A DNA stretch of 64,000 nucleotides from Euzebya pacifica (lineage in GTDB: Bacteria; Actinomycetota; Nitriliruptoria; Euzebyales; Euzebyaceae). The notes below the pieces were generated by a model. That model was given only the letters and a program-made list of their open reading frames with translations, did not search any database and was not told the origin of the DNA. Of the stretch, positions 42,688 through 51,785 are shown in pieces. The translations under genes and the position numbers were made by a program. The first letter of the stretch is position 1. Each line of letters opens with the position of its first letter. The stretch lies in assembly GCF_003344865.1 (NCBI RefSeq), contig NZ_CP031165.1, forward strand, positions 1,989,910-2,053,909, written 5' to 3'.

Positions 42688-44451
42688 ATGGGGGCGCGCA
42701 CTGTACCGCGCTGGCAGGGTCAGGCCATTAGCATCCTCCGGGATGCAGTCTCCACCAACAACCCAGCCGACCGACCTGACGAGCTGCCCGTGAGGGTGCA
42801 CGTGTACACAGGGGAGGACGAGGCGGAAACCCAGCGCTACTCCTGCGGAATCTGGGTCGTCCTGGAGAAGCACGGCTTCCTGGACGTGACGGAGGGCCCA
42901 GTCAGCGGCGCTCCCCAGCGAGAGGGCGCCTGTGCCGTTGTGACTGCCGCCGCCGCATCCAGCATGTCGCTCGCGGCTCTCGCCGTCTTGCGAGCGGCGC
43001 ACCCGGTAGTGGTGGTGGAGGGTCCGTGGTCTTCCGCACTGGCCGACGTCATCGGCACCTGCGGGGAAGTCGTGGCCGCCCGCGGGTCCGTCCGGGTGGA
43101 GGACGAAGCGCTCCGCTCGGAGCTGGAGGGGTGGCTTGTCGGAAGTTGGACGCCTTCGTACAGCGGGGCATCCTCCCGAGAGCTGACCCTCGCAATGACT
43201 CCTCGGGTACAGCGGCCCCACCGCCAGAGCGACGTCGCCGACCCGATGCACGAGGAACTCGTGGGTGCGGTCCCCGCGGACCCGTGGAGCATCCGGGCCA
43301 CGACGCTGCCTGATCATTTCGAAGTCGTGGCGTCTGTCGCTGCCCAACCGCTGGTCGCCGAGGCCCCCGGCCTGGTCTTGCTGCCGCAGCCGCTCCTCTC
43401 CTACATCGTCGAGGACCATTCCGCGCGGGTCCTCCACGACGTGTACGAGTTCTCCAATGACAGGTTCGCCTTCGAGTTGCTGCTCCTGCAAGTCCTCACC
43501 CGTGCGATGACAGGACAGGGAGCGATCGTGGCGCGAATCGCCCCGTGGCCCGCAGGAAAGGACTATGCGCTGACCATCCGCCACGATGTGGATCGGCTGC
43601 CCGACGAGGAGGTCCTCGAATCCGTCCTGCGCCTTGAGGCGCAGTCGGGAGCGGGGGTGTCTGCCTACTTCCAGTCGCGAACCGCGGACGCCATTGTGGT
43701 CGACCGCTTCGCCGAGAACGGGGCCGAGATCGGCTGGCACGTGGCCCAGCTCTACCCAGACGGGGAAGATGAGCTCCGCCAGATAACGGGACTGGGGCAC
43801 GATGTCAGAGGCGTCACAGTCCACGGCAACCAAGGCAACTATGGCTGGAGAGGCCTTCCGAACTGGCGCCGAAGCGAGTTGCTGGGCATGGCGTACTGTG
43901 AAAACTTGGCATCCACCCGATACCTGCCGAGTCGCGCTTTTGACCTCGCTGACGGCCTCGCTGGCGGCCGGGAGATCCTGGTGCTGCCTCACCACCACTC
44001 CCTCGATCGCGGCCTGAACGGCACATACAGAGACGAGATCCTCGCAGCGCTACCGACGTTGTCGGCTCTGGGCGCATACGTCGTGGTCCTCAACCACCCG
44101 GATATCAACGTTACAGAGCTTGGTGAGGTACTCGATGGCATGCCAGAACGGGCTTGGCAGGCAACCTCACGTGCTGTGACCGACTGGTGGACAGCAACGC
44201 ACTACCGGGACAACTTGGTGATGCGGGTCCTCGTCGAGGATGACACGTCCTCGATCCATCTCCAAGGACGAACGGATCTGGAAGGCCTCGTGCTGGAGAT
44301 CGCTGGACGGGTCACCGACGGACCCACGTCGACCTACATGGGGCAACGGCGCTCCCCCATACTGAACGGCGTTGTATCCCGCGTCCGCGTTGATCTCTCG
44401 CCCAACGGCATGGGTGTCGTGCCTTGCGACCCGTGGATGTCAGAACTCTAG
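42688..44451 (+). CDS. Large NodB-like protein, divergent partner of the tailoring operon
   Basis: A 587-residue protein. Residues 1-285 are unrecognised. From IAPWPAGKDYALTIRHDVDR (RHDVDR at 298-303) a NodB-like barrel follows with GAEIGWHVAQLYPDG and VRGVTVHGNQGNYGWRG, then EILVLPHHHSLDRGLNGTY. The last 130 residues form a separate beta-rich domain. A GTG at 42790 is an alternative start with a protein-like N-terminus (VRVHVYTGED). It resembles the 621-residue protein in its second half. Its end overlaps that of the convergent ABC ATPase gene by 4 bases. Confidence 0.65.
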   Translation: MGARTVPRWQGQAISILRDAVSTNNPADRPDELPVRVHVYTGEDEAETQRYSCGIWVVLEKHGFLDVTEGPVSGAPQREGACAVVTAAAASSMSLAALAVLRAAHPVVVVEGPWSSALADVIGTCGEVVAARGSVRVEDEALRSELEGWLVGSWTPSYSGASSRELTLAMTPRVQRPHRQSDVADPMHEELVGAVPADPWSIRATTLPDHFEVVASVAAQPLVAEAPGLVLLPQPLLSYIVEDHSARVLHDVYEFSNDRFAFELLLLQVLTRAMTGQGAIVARIAPWPAGKDYALTIRHDVDRLPDEEVLESVLRLEAQSGAGVSAYFQSRTADAIVVDRFAENGAEIGWHVAQLYPDGEDELRQITGLGHDVRGVTVHGNQGNYGWRGLPNWRRSELLGMAYCENLASTRYLPSRAFDLADGLAGGREILVLPHHHSLDRGLNGTYRDEILAALPTLSALGAYVVVLNHPDINVTELGEVLDGMPERAWQATSRAVTDWWTATHYRDNLVMRVLVEDDTSSIHLQGRTDLEGLVLEIAGRVTDGPTSTYMGQRRSPILNGVVSRVRVDLSPNGMGVVPCDPWMSEL

Positions 44452-45212
44452 CCTCTGTCGGCGGACCACTTCTCGTAGGAACTCACGACGTCGGCCGGGT
44501 CGCCCTCCTCGACGACCCGGCCACCTCTGAACATGACTGCACGGTTGCAGTGATCGCGAACAAGAGACAGATCGTGAGTGACAATCAGTTGTATGGATGC
44601 CCTGCTCAGCATGTCGTGCATGGCTGCTTCGGACTTCTTCTTGAAGGCCAAGTCCCCAACTGAGAAGACCTCGTCGATCAAGACGACGTCCGGCTCCATG
44701 GACAGGACGATGGCAAAGCTGAGCCGCGAGATCATCCCCGACGAGTAGTACTTCATCGGCACATCGATGAACTCCTCGACACCCGCGAACGCCACGATCT
44801 CGGGGACGCGGGACTCGATCTCGGCCGGTTGCATACCGATGAGAAGTCCCGACAGGAGGATGTTGTCGTGACCCGAAAGGTTGTTGTCGAACCCCGTCCC
44901 CAACGACAGGAGGGTCGACAACCGACCGCTCACAGCGACCGTTCCCGCATCAGGTCGATAAATGCCACTGACGGCCCGGAGAAATGTGGTCTTGCCGCTC
45001 CCGTTCGGGCCGATCAGACCGATGATGTCGCCCGACTCCGCTGCCAGGGACACATCCTCCAGTGCGGTGAACAGTTCCGGCGGGTTGCTCCGAATCACTC
45101 GTTTGGCCATCTGGCGCATCCGTCCGGCCGTGGTGAAGGCCTTGTCGTAGCTCAGCCGGAATCGAATTGACAGTCCCTCCACCACGACCTTGGGTTCTTG
45201 GTTGTCGACCAT
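44448..45212 (-). CDS. ABC polysaccharide-export ATPase (Wzt/TagH-like)
   Basis: A 254-residue ATPase that powers export of a lipid-linked polysaccharide. It has Walker A GLIGPNGSGKTTFLRAV, the signature YYSSGMISRLSFAI, Walker B DVVLIDEVFSVGD and the switch histidine in IVTHDLS. FKKKSEAAM after Walker B is typical of polysaccharide and teichoic-acid ATPases. No C-terminal carbohydrate-binding domain is present. ATG 45212 overlaps the permease stop by one base, so the pair is translationally coupled. Confidence 0.92.
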   Translation of the reverse strand: MVDNQEPKVVVEGLSIRFRLSYDKAFTTAGRMRQMAKRVIRSNPPELFTALEDVSLAAESGDIIGLIGPNGSGKTTFLRAVSGIYRPDAGTVAVSGRLSTLLSLGTGFDNNLSGHDNILLSGLLIGMQPAEIESRVPEIVAFAGVEEFIDVPMKYYSSGMISRLSFAIVLSMEPDVVLIDEVFSVGDLAFKKKSEAAMHDMLSRASIQLIVTHDLSLVRDHCNRAVMFRGGRVVEEGDPADVVSSYEKWSADRG

Positions 45213-46006
45213 CAGAACGCCTTGGTGAACTTCGGTTCGGATCTGCCGTACAGGAGGTGGGCGGCCACCAGTGCGACCGCGATCGCTCCGGCGCTGACGA
45301 TCAGGGACAGCCTCGGCGGTGCAGGGGTGCCGAACAGCGCGTGCTGGAGGATCCCGAAGACCGAGGCAACCGGATTCAGAAAGTACACAGTCTGCAGTTT
45401 CTCCGGGACGAAGTCCGTGGGGTAGATAACAGGGCAGGCGTAGAGGAGGAGTCGCAGACCGATGGGGAGTGCGAGTCGCACATCGCGAAGGAAGACGGTC
45501 AACGATGCCGCCGCAAGGGCGCAGGCCCACGCAAGCGTGGCAAGTGCGAGCAACGCGATGACGTACAGTCCCCAATCCGCCTCGCTGGGGTCCCCGCTGA
45601 GCAGGTAGAAGACGAAGAAGGCTCCCACACCCAACAGTCCGTTGGTCATGGTCTCGCGATACGACGCGCCGACGAAGATGATGGGTTCGATTCTGACCTG
45701 AAGGAGCAGTCGTTCCTGGGCGAGGATGGCTCCCGCGCCACCGGTGATGGCTTGGGAGAACATGGTGTAGTGCATGATGCCCGCCACGATGGTGAGAAAG
45801 GCACCACCTCGGTACGACTCTCCCTGTCCGAAGATCACGACGACCAGCAGATAGTAGATAGCAATCTGACTCGTCGGGGTGAGCAGGTGCCACAGGCGTC
45901 CCAGCACTGTCCCCGCGACGCCGGAGCGCCGTCGGCGCGCTGCAAGGAACGCGATCAGCGCACGTCGCTCGCGGATCTCCCTCAGGTCGACGACGAGACT
46001 CTTCAC
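45212..46006 (-). CDS. ABC-2 polysaccharide-export permease (Wzm/TagG-like)
   Basis: A 264-residue ABC-2 permease with six membrane segments and the N-terminal coupling region ending LGRLWHLLTPTSQIAIYYLL. LLLYACPVIYPTDFVPEKLQ and LNPVASVFGILQHALFG are conserved in Wzm/TagG proteins. It partners the ATPase directly downstream to flip a completed, lipid-linked chain. The gene overlaps the upstream glycosyltransferase end by 4 bases. Confidence 0.92.
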   Translation of the reverse strand: MKSLVVDLREIRERRALIAFLAARRRRSGVAGTVLGRLWHLLTPTSQIAIYYLLVVVIFGQGESYRGGAFLTIVAGIMHYTMFSQAITGGAGAILAQERLLLQVRIEPIIFVGASYRETMTNGLLGVGAFFVFYLLSGDPSEADWGLYVIALLALATLAWACALAAASLTVFLRDVRLALPIGLRLLLYACPVIYPTDFVPEKLQTVYFLNPVASVFGILQHALFGTPAPPRLSLIVSAGAIAVALVAAHLLYGRSEPKFTKAF

Positions 46007-47544
46007 GAGGAACCGGCAGTGGTGTATGCCCCCACGTATGAGGGGCTCTCGAGGGAATCATAAAGCGACAGGAGGCGGGCTTCGTACTTGGCCCAGTTGT
46101 CCTGCTCGATGAACTCGGCGGCGTTGCAGCGCATGGTTTCGAGCGCCTCGGGCTTCAGGGCGGCGACCGCGTTGGCGATGCCTTGGGGTGTCGCTGGGTC
46201 ATCGAGAAGTACGCCGATCTCGTTGCCGATGACGATGTCACGGAGGACGGGGTAAGGGCTCGCCAGGATCGGGACACCGGCCGTGGGGTATTCCCAGAGC
46301 TTGTTGGGGGAACAGAACCAATGGTTGAGGCAGACGTTCTCGTAGGGGATGACGCCCAGTGACGCGCCGGCTGTCCACTCGCGAAGTTCGGCGTGTGGGG
46401 CCCCCGGGATGAAACGTACGTGGCGTCGGTCAGGATCGACCTCGTCGGCGATGCGGAGCAGTTCGGGCTCGTAGGACCCCCACCCCATCATCACCAGGGT
46501 CCAATCGGACGGAAGCAATGGCGCCGACCGCACGAGGATGTCGAGGCCTCGAAACCGCGCGAATCCGCCTTGGTAGAGAAGGATCTGTTGCCCGTCCGGC
46601 ACGTTGGCGGCGGCCCGGAGTCGACCGTCGTCGCGTGGGGGCCCCTCTGGACGCAGCACCGCATTGCAGATCACAGACCCCGAGGGCAGCTTCGGATAGC
46701 GAGCACGCAAGTAGTCGTGGATGGAATCGTTCACCGTGACGAAGGCATCCACCTGTCCGCTGACTCGTCGCTGCATTGCACGGAACCGTCGCCGCCGCCA
46801 GTCCGTCATCTGGCTTACTTCCTCGTAGATCTCGTGGGCGTCGTAGACCAGCATGGCGTTTGTCGCCCGCTTGACCCTGATGCCGACAGGCACTGTGATC
46901 AGGTCATGGCAGTGCACGACATCCGGTCCCCACGAGGACACGGCTGACTGAAGTTCTCGTTCGAGCGCTACCCGACCGAAGCGCCTCGCGAGCCAGACCC
47001 TAGCGGTCTTCCATACCCGCCCGAGCCAGCCACGCCTGCGGGTGAGTCGGCGTCGTACACCGGCGACCACTCGTCGGTGGTGCCAGCGAGGAAGCGTGGA
47101 GTTGGACGCGGGCAACGGGTGCCCACCAGCGCTCTCGACGATAGCCGCACTTCGAGAGAACCCCTCGGCCGCGGCGAATCCCAAGCGAGCCACGGCAAGG
47201 CCCGCCAAGGCCAGGACGAGGGCTGCGCTGAGAGGGGTGACGAGCCACTCGATGGCCCTGGCCGTGGCCCCGCCCAATGCGAGGGCCGCAGCGAGGAGAG
47301 GTACGCACAATGCCAGCGTCGTAGTCCGCAGGAATCGAGCAAGCGCTCGGAAGGACTTCGCTTTCCAGTCCACACGTACGATCCGGACGCCCGAGTCCCG
47401 GATGGTCTCCGGCGTGTTGTCGCGGTTGTCGCGGATCCCGAAAATCGTGACTTCGTACCCAGCGTACGCAAGGCTGTCGGCCTCCTTGAGCACCCGGGCA
47501 TCTCTGGATACCGAGTTCAGGACGACTGCGGCAACCTTGGGCAT
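46003..47544 (-). CDS. GT4-like glycosyltransferase with inserted membrane hairpin
   Basis: A 513-residue GT-B enzyme. The N-terminus KVAAVVLNSVSRDARVLKEA and VHCHDLITVPVGIRV with LVYDAHEIYEEVSQ are acceptor-domain motifs. The donor domain has LLYQGGFARFRGLDILV and NHWFCSPNKLWEYPTAGVP. Unusually, residues about 75-125 contain two hydrophobic segments and residues 135-190 a very basic loop, inserted into the first Rossmann domain. This should tether the enzyme to the membrane, suiting a lipid-linked substrate. It is followed at once by the export genes. Confidence 0.85.
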   Translation of the reverse strand: MPKVAAVVLNSVSRDARVLKEADSLAYAGYEVTIFGIRDNRDNTPETIRDSGVRIVRVDWKAKSFRALARFLRTTTLALCVPLLAAALALGGATARAIEWLVTPLSAALVLALAGLAVARLGFAAAEGFSRSAAIVESAGGHPLPASNSTLPRWHHRRVVAGVRRRLTRRRGWLGRVWKTARVWLARRFGRVALERELQSAVSSWGPDVVHCHDLITVPVGIRVKRATNAMLVYDAHEIYEEVSQMTDWRRRRFRAMQRRVSGQVDAFVTVNDSIHDYLRARYPKLPSGSVICNAVLRPEGPPRDDGRLRAAANVPDGQQILLYQGGFARFRGLDILVRSAPLLPSDWTLVMMGWGSYEPELLRIADEVDPDRRHVRFIPGAPHAELREWTAGASLGVIPYENVCLNHWFCSPNKLWEYPTAGVPILASPYPVLRDIVIGNEIGVLLDDPATPQGIANAVAALKPEALETMRCNAAEFIEQDNWAKYEARLLSLYDSLESPSYVGAYTTAGSS

Positions 47545-47601
47545 GGTGAGACTCTTTCGTCATCGATGGAGATCGGTGTCGCATGGGCCCGCTGCCCAGC
47601 G

Positions 47602-48291
47602 TCACCGCCCTTCGTGCGCAAGCTGAACCTTGACCGATCGACGCAAGATCTGTCCGTCCAGCTTGAGGAGTGACCAAGGTGACCATGTCGCGAAGGCCTC
47701 CCAGTACTCCAGGTCGAGATCGTACTCCGACGGGCTCTGCACACCCTTGTAACTCTGTACCGGCCCGACCAGACCGCCGGGCATTTCGTACTTTCGCGTC
47801 CGTCCCATGTCGAGCTCGGCCTCGTAGGCGTCCAGCGGGTACGGCCGTGTTCCGATCACGAACATGTCGCCGGCCACGATGTTGAGGATCTGCGGAAGCT
47901 CGTCGAGGTACCAGTTCTTCAGCCACTCCCCGACGCGAGTGACCTGCCCAGCGCGCTCGAAGCGTTTGATGTGGGATGGGCCCTCGCCGAGCTGACCCAG
48001 GGCATCAGCGTCGATCGTGCGGAACTTCACCAAGTCGATCGCGCGCCCGCGGCTGATGCGCTGCTCGATGAAGAAGACGGGGCCGCGGGCGGAGCGGTCG
48101 AATAGCCCCTCTACCTTGATTGCGACCGCAATTCCGAGCATGAGGGGCGCCGCGGGCAACAGCGCAACTGCGGCGAGTCCTCGTTCGCGCAACTCCTTGC
48201 CCCGCCGCCTGACCATGGTCGGGTCGTGACGCTCCCGACGCCCGAGGCGAGGAAGACGCGGCTGGTAGCCCGGGGGTGACTGGGTGCTCAT
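47602..48291 (-). CDS. Initiating sugar-phosphate transferase (PglC/WbaP family)
   Basis: A 229-residue monotopic phosphoglycosyl transferase that loads the first sugar phosphate onto polyprenyl phosphate. It has one hydrophobic reentrant helix (AAVALLPAAPLMLGIAVAI), the catalytic VKFRTIDADA region and YLDELPQILNIVAGDMFVIG followed by TRP. It is a second initiating enzyme beside the WecA-type protein at 30781. It is encoded just upstream of a glycosyltransferase and an ABC export pair, which suggests that this sub-operon makes its own chain. Confidence 0.9.
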   Translation of the reverse strand: MSTQSPPGYQPRLPRLGRRERHDPTMVRRRGKELRERGLAAVALLPAAPLMLGIAVAIKVEGLFDRSARGPVFFIEQRISRGRAIDLVKFRTIDADALGQLGEGPSHIKRFERAGQVTRVGEWLKNWYLDELPQILNIVAGDMFVIGTRPYPLDAYEAELDMGRTRKYEMPGGLVGPVQSYKGVQSPSEYDLDLEYWEAFATWSPWSLLKLDGQILRRSVKVQLAHEGR

Positions 48292-48336
48292 GGAGTCGAC
48301 AAGTGTGGCAGATGGAAGGTGTGAGGCTGCGAGACC

Positions 48337-50262
48337 TCAAGCCACGGATGCATCGAAGTAGTCCTGTGCCAGCGACCATGCACCCTGACCGCAGGTCGAG
48401 CCGACAACTCGCCCCGCGAGGTCGTCTGCCCGGACGTGGATGCCCCCGTAGAGCCGTGAAATACCGGCTTGGTCCGCCGCGTCGTAATAGGACGCCCACT
48501 GGAGCACGACCGGCTCGGCGGGACCGGCCTCGAACTCGAGGCCTTCCGCATCGACGGTCCACGAACCGAGGCCGTCGGGGAACCACGGGCTGCCGGTGAT
48601 GCCGGTCATGACTTCGGCGGCCGCACGGCTGAACGCGCTGTGCCCGGACACGTAGCCGGCGAACGCGGGTGTGACGAACGTGGCCCGCTGGTAGGGCACC
48701 CACTCGGTCGCCAGGATCCAGTCGACGCCGCCGACGTCGGCCTCGGGGTTGCGGGGATAGGCATCCCACGACCGCACCGTGACCTCGCCCACGTGGTCGG
48801 CCAGGCGCTCGTGGCGTTCGCCCTGTGCGCTCGAGGCGTCCGTCACGACTTCCACCAGCCCCTCCACCAGGGGAAGACCATCGGGGTGGTAGGAGGGACC
48901 GTCAGGATCGCTGGACTGCCCCAGCCCGCCCATCCACCGGATCATGGAGATCGGCCGGACGTAGTCGTAGTGGCCTTTGGCTCCCCAAGCGGCGATGGCG
49001 GCGTCGTGGGTGGCGCCGTTCAGCGCAAGGTACAGCTTGACGTCCCACTCCAGCCGGTCGACCACCGGTCCGTCTCCGCCGACTCGCAGCTCCGGGAGCG
49101 TGTCCGAGACGTTGTTGGCCAGCGTGTTCCAGTGTCCGGGAGGCGTCTCGGACTTGGGGCCGTCGGCCCAGTACTCAGCGACCACTCGACCGAAGTCGGC
49201 CAGCGGAACGTCCTGGGGTTCGTAGGGCTCGCCGGTCACAGGATTCAGGTCGTATCCATCACCGTCGTTGGCGCCGAGGGTGTTGTCGCCGATGGAGGCG
49301 GGTGAGATGTCTATTGCCTCGGTGTCAGCAGGGTCCAGCAGGCTGGAGTAGCGGATCACCTCCACTGCGGCCTCGCGGAACTCCGCGTCGGTGTCGGGGT
49401 CACCGAAGTAGGGCGGCGGACCGGGGTCCAGCGGTAGTGCCGCGCCGCCGTCGGGCAGCGCGAAACCTTCCACATCACCCCAGTGGGAGCCGACGAACGT
49501 CTGCGCGTTGGTCTCCAGGGGAATCTGGTTCTGTGTCGCTGCGACGTCGAAGGCCAGCGGTTGCCAGCGGTTCGGGTCGGCCATCTCGATCGGTCCGGTC
49601 CCGCGCAGGTCGAGGGGGTCGTTGGCCGGGGTGTAGCTGTCGTCGAGGTATCCGTCGGCCTCGCGAGCACCGTCATCGACGGTCGCATCGATCACGGCCT
49701 GACCGATCCGCCTGCCCAGCTCGGCCGCCGGCTCGAGGGTCGCTTCGAGGTCGCTCGGGGTGTGGCACAGGGCTGCCATCGCGGCGTCGACGTCGGCGAG
49801 CGTTTCCTCCGCGCCGAAGGAGTCAGCGTAGCGATGTCGAAGGATCCGGCTCGCCGCGTGGCTGATGGCGGCTTCCCGGGCAGCGGCGACATCGTCGGCG
49901 GTCCCGTCGAGGTCGACGTAGTAGCCAGCACCGGTCTCGTCGTAGGCAACCCACGCATCCCACATCGCGGCGGAGAGGTGGAAGAGGTTCCGGGCGTGCA
50001 CGGTGGGTGCGGGAAAGTCCCGTCGGATGGCTTCCAAGGCCACCTCGTTCCAGACACGGGCCACCGACCAGCTCGGGTCCGTGGTCCGGTCACATCCCTC
50101 GGACGTCGACGGCTGCGGTGTCGCCGTGACGGTGGCCGTGACCGAATCCGGGCTCGGCGCGGGAGTCGAGCCGTCTGCGATCTCCTGCTCGGCGGTGCAT
50201 CCGCCAAGCGCGAGGACAGTGGCCAGGATGACGGCGAACGCGGAACTCGTCTGTCGGGACAC
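48337..50262 (-). CDS. Vanadium-dependent haloperoxidase/PAP2-type lipoprotein
   Basis: A 641-residue exported lipoprotein: signal peptide with lipobox LALGGC (Cys22). The three vanadate/phosphate-binding motifs of the haloperoxidase-PAP2 superfamily are all present: K-x6-RP in AKGHYDYVRPISMIRW, SGH in GYVSGHSAFSRAAAE, and SR-x5-H in SRLYGGIHVRADD. With vanadate, such enzymes oxidise halides with peroxide; without it they can be phosphatases. Metal and activity are not decided by sequence alone. GTG start at 50262, divergent from a second lipoprotein gene with 66 bases between. Confidence 0.87.
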   Translation of the reverse strand: MSRQTSSAFAVILATVLALGGCTAEQEIADGSTPAPSPDSVTATVTATPQPSTSEGCDRTTDPSWSVARVWNEVALEAIRRDFPAPTVHARNLFHLSAAMWDAWVAYDETGAGYYVDLDGTADDVAAAREAAISHAASRILRHRYADSFGAEETLADVDAAMAALCHTPSDLEATLEPAAELGRRIGQAVIDATVDDGAREADGYLDDSYTPANDPLDLRGTGPIEMADPNRWQPLAFDVAATQNQIPLETNAQTFVGSHWGDVEGFALPDGGAALPLDPGPPPYFGDPDTDAEFREAAVEVIRYSSLLDPADTEAIDISPASIGDNTLGANDGDGYDLNPVTGEPYEPQDVPLADFGRVVAEYWADGPKSETPPGHWNTLANNVSDTLPELRVGGDGPVVDRLEWDVKLYLALNGATHDAAIAAWGAKGHYDYVRPISMIRWMGGLGQSSDPDGPSYHPDGLPLVEGLVEVVTDASSAQGERHERLADHVGEVTVRSWDAYPRNPEADVGGVDWILATEWVPYQRATFVTPAFAGYVSGHSAFSRAAAEVMTGITGSPWFPDGLGSWTVDAEGLEFEAGPAEPVVLQWASYYDAADQAGISRLYGGIHVRADDLAGRVVGSTCGQGAWSLAQDYFDASVA

Positions 50263-50328
50263 GCCGGGGAGTCTAGTCCTGTCCGTGGGGCCACCCGGCT
50301 ACGCTGCCGGCTCGACGAAAGGACGAGT

Positions 50329-51759
50329 GTGCGTACCCGATTGCTGTCTGCAGTGCTGCTGGTCGTGCTGGGGCTGGCCGGTTGCACCTCCAGTGACCCC
50401 CTGGCGGGAGATGCGGTCCCCGAGGGTGAGGTGGCTGATGGCACCGAGGGCCCGTTCGGCGCGGCATCGGACCTGCCGGCGGTCGACGCGCCCGATGGAG
50501 TGATCGTCTATTCCGGCGTCGACTCGGAGGACGGAACCGCAACGGGGGAGCTGGTCGTTGCGCTACCCGACGGTGCGGAGGTCTATCGGGCCGAGGGTCG
50601 TGACACCCCGGCGTACGCGGTGGCCACCGGCTTCCCCGATCGCGCGTGGCTGGTTGCCGAGACCGAAGACGGCCTCGTGGACATCGGGTTGCTGGACGCC
50701 ACAGCGTTCGGCGTCCGCTCCCTCGACCTGCCCCCGGCCCCGTGGCAGGTGCCCCTGCCCGGCACCGCACGCAGCAACGGCCGCTACGCCGCGCTGCTCG
50801 CCCCTGGTGAAGCCGTCGCCCTCGTGGACGTCGGCGGTGGAGCGGCCCTCCTCCTCGACATCGTCCCGGAGCCGGAGGTGGCGTCGTTGTCTCCCGACGG
50901 AACTGCCCTGCTGGTCGCGGGCGCACAGGGGGGCGCGCTGGTGGACACCGCCGATCCCACGCGGGTGCTGCCGCTCGACGATGCTCGACCTGTCGAGTGG
51001 CTGGGAGGCGGCAGCCAGCTGCTGGTCGAGGGGCCGCCGGGGGTCGGCGTGCTGACCCTTGCCGACGGCAGCATCAGCGGAACCGATCTCACCGCCCCCG
51101 TAGGTGCCGTGGCCACTGCCGACGACGTGATCCTCGTCGATGTCGATGGGCAGTTGGGTGTCACCGACCTCTCGGCTGCACCACCGACGATCATCGCCGA
51201 CAGCGTGGGTACGCCGCTCGTCGTGGACCCCGCTGGCGCTGCCGTCGTCATGCCCACGGAGTCCGAGCTGCGGTGGATTCCGCTCGACGGCAGCCCCTCC
51301 TCGGTGATCGGCCCGGCGGAGCTGCAGCCGATCGCCTGGCCCGGGCCGAGTGGCCCCAGCGTGGCCTGGTTCGCCGTGCCCGACGGTCGTGGGACGCCGC
51401 TCGTCGGGGTGGACCTGAGCACAGGCATGGCCGTCAACGTCACCGCCGGGGAAGAGGACGCCTGGGCGACGTTCGATTCCACGAGCCTGCAGCTGTCGAG
51501 CGACTGGCGGACCGGTCTCGTGGCGTTCCGCAACGGCCAGCAGGCGGACCTCGTCTACATGGGCCTGGACCGGCCGCCATCGGTTGTGGCCAGCGGCCCC
51601 GACGTCACCGGGTCGCTGTCTCCCGACGCCACGCTGGTGGTGTCCTCGCGCCCGAACGAGGACGGGGTTCCGATCGTGGGCCTCGGCGGTCCCGCGGGAT
51701 CGTTGGTGGTAGAGGTGGGGCCCGGACTCGTGCCGACCTGGCTACCGGTCGATCAGTAG
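50329..51759 (+). CDS. Lipoprotein with beta-propeller-like repeats
   Basis: A 476-residue lipoprotein with lipobox LGLAGC (Cys19). The rest is a series of short beta-strand units with LSPDGTALLVAGAQGG, DSVGTPLVVDPAGAAVV and LSPDATLVVSSRPNED, like TolB/WD40-type propeller blades. No catalytic motif seen; function unknown. GTG start at 50329 has AAAGGA upstream. It is followed 26 bases later by another lipoprotein gene, so they are likely co-transcribed. Confidence 0.78.
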   Translation: MRTRLLSAVLLVVLGLAGCTSSDPLAGDAVPEGEVADGTEGPFGAASDLPAVDAPDGVIVYSGVDSEDGTATGELVVALPDGAEVYRAEGRDTPAYAVATGFPDRAWLVAETEDGLVDIGLLDATAFGVRSLDLPPAPWQVPLPGTARSNGRYAALLAPGEAVALVDVGGGAALLLDIVPEPEVASLSPDGTALLVAGAQGGALVDTADPTRVLPLDDARPVEWLGGGSQLLVEGPPGVGVLTLADGSISGTDLTAPVGAVATADDVILVDVDGQLGVTDLSAAPPTIIADSVGTPLVVDPAGAAVVMPTESELRWIPLDGSPSSVIGPAELQPIAWPGPSGPSVAWFAVPDGRGTPLVGVDLSTGMAVNVTAGEEDAWATFDSTSLQLSSDWRTGLVAFRNGQQADLVYMGLDRPPSVVASGPDVTGSLSPDATLVVSSRPNEDGVPIVGLGGPAGSLVVEVGPGLVPTWLPVDQ

Positions 51760-51785
51760 CCCAGATCTCCAGAGAGAACGCAACG

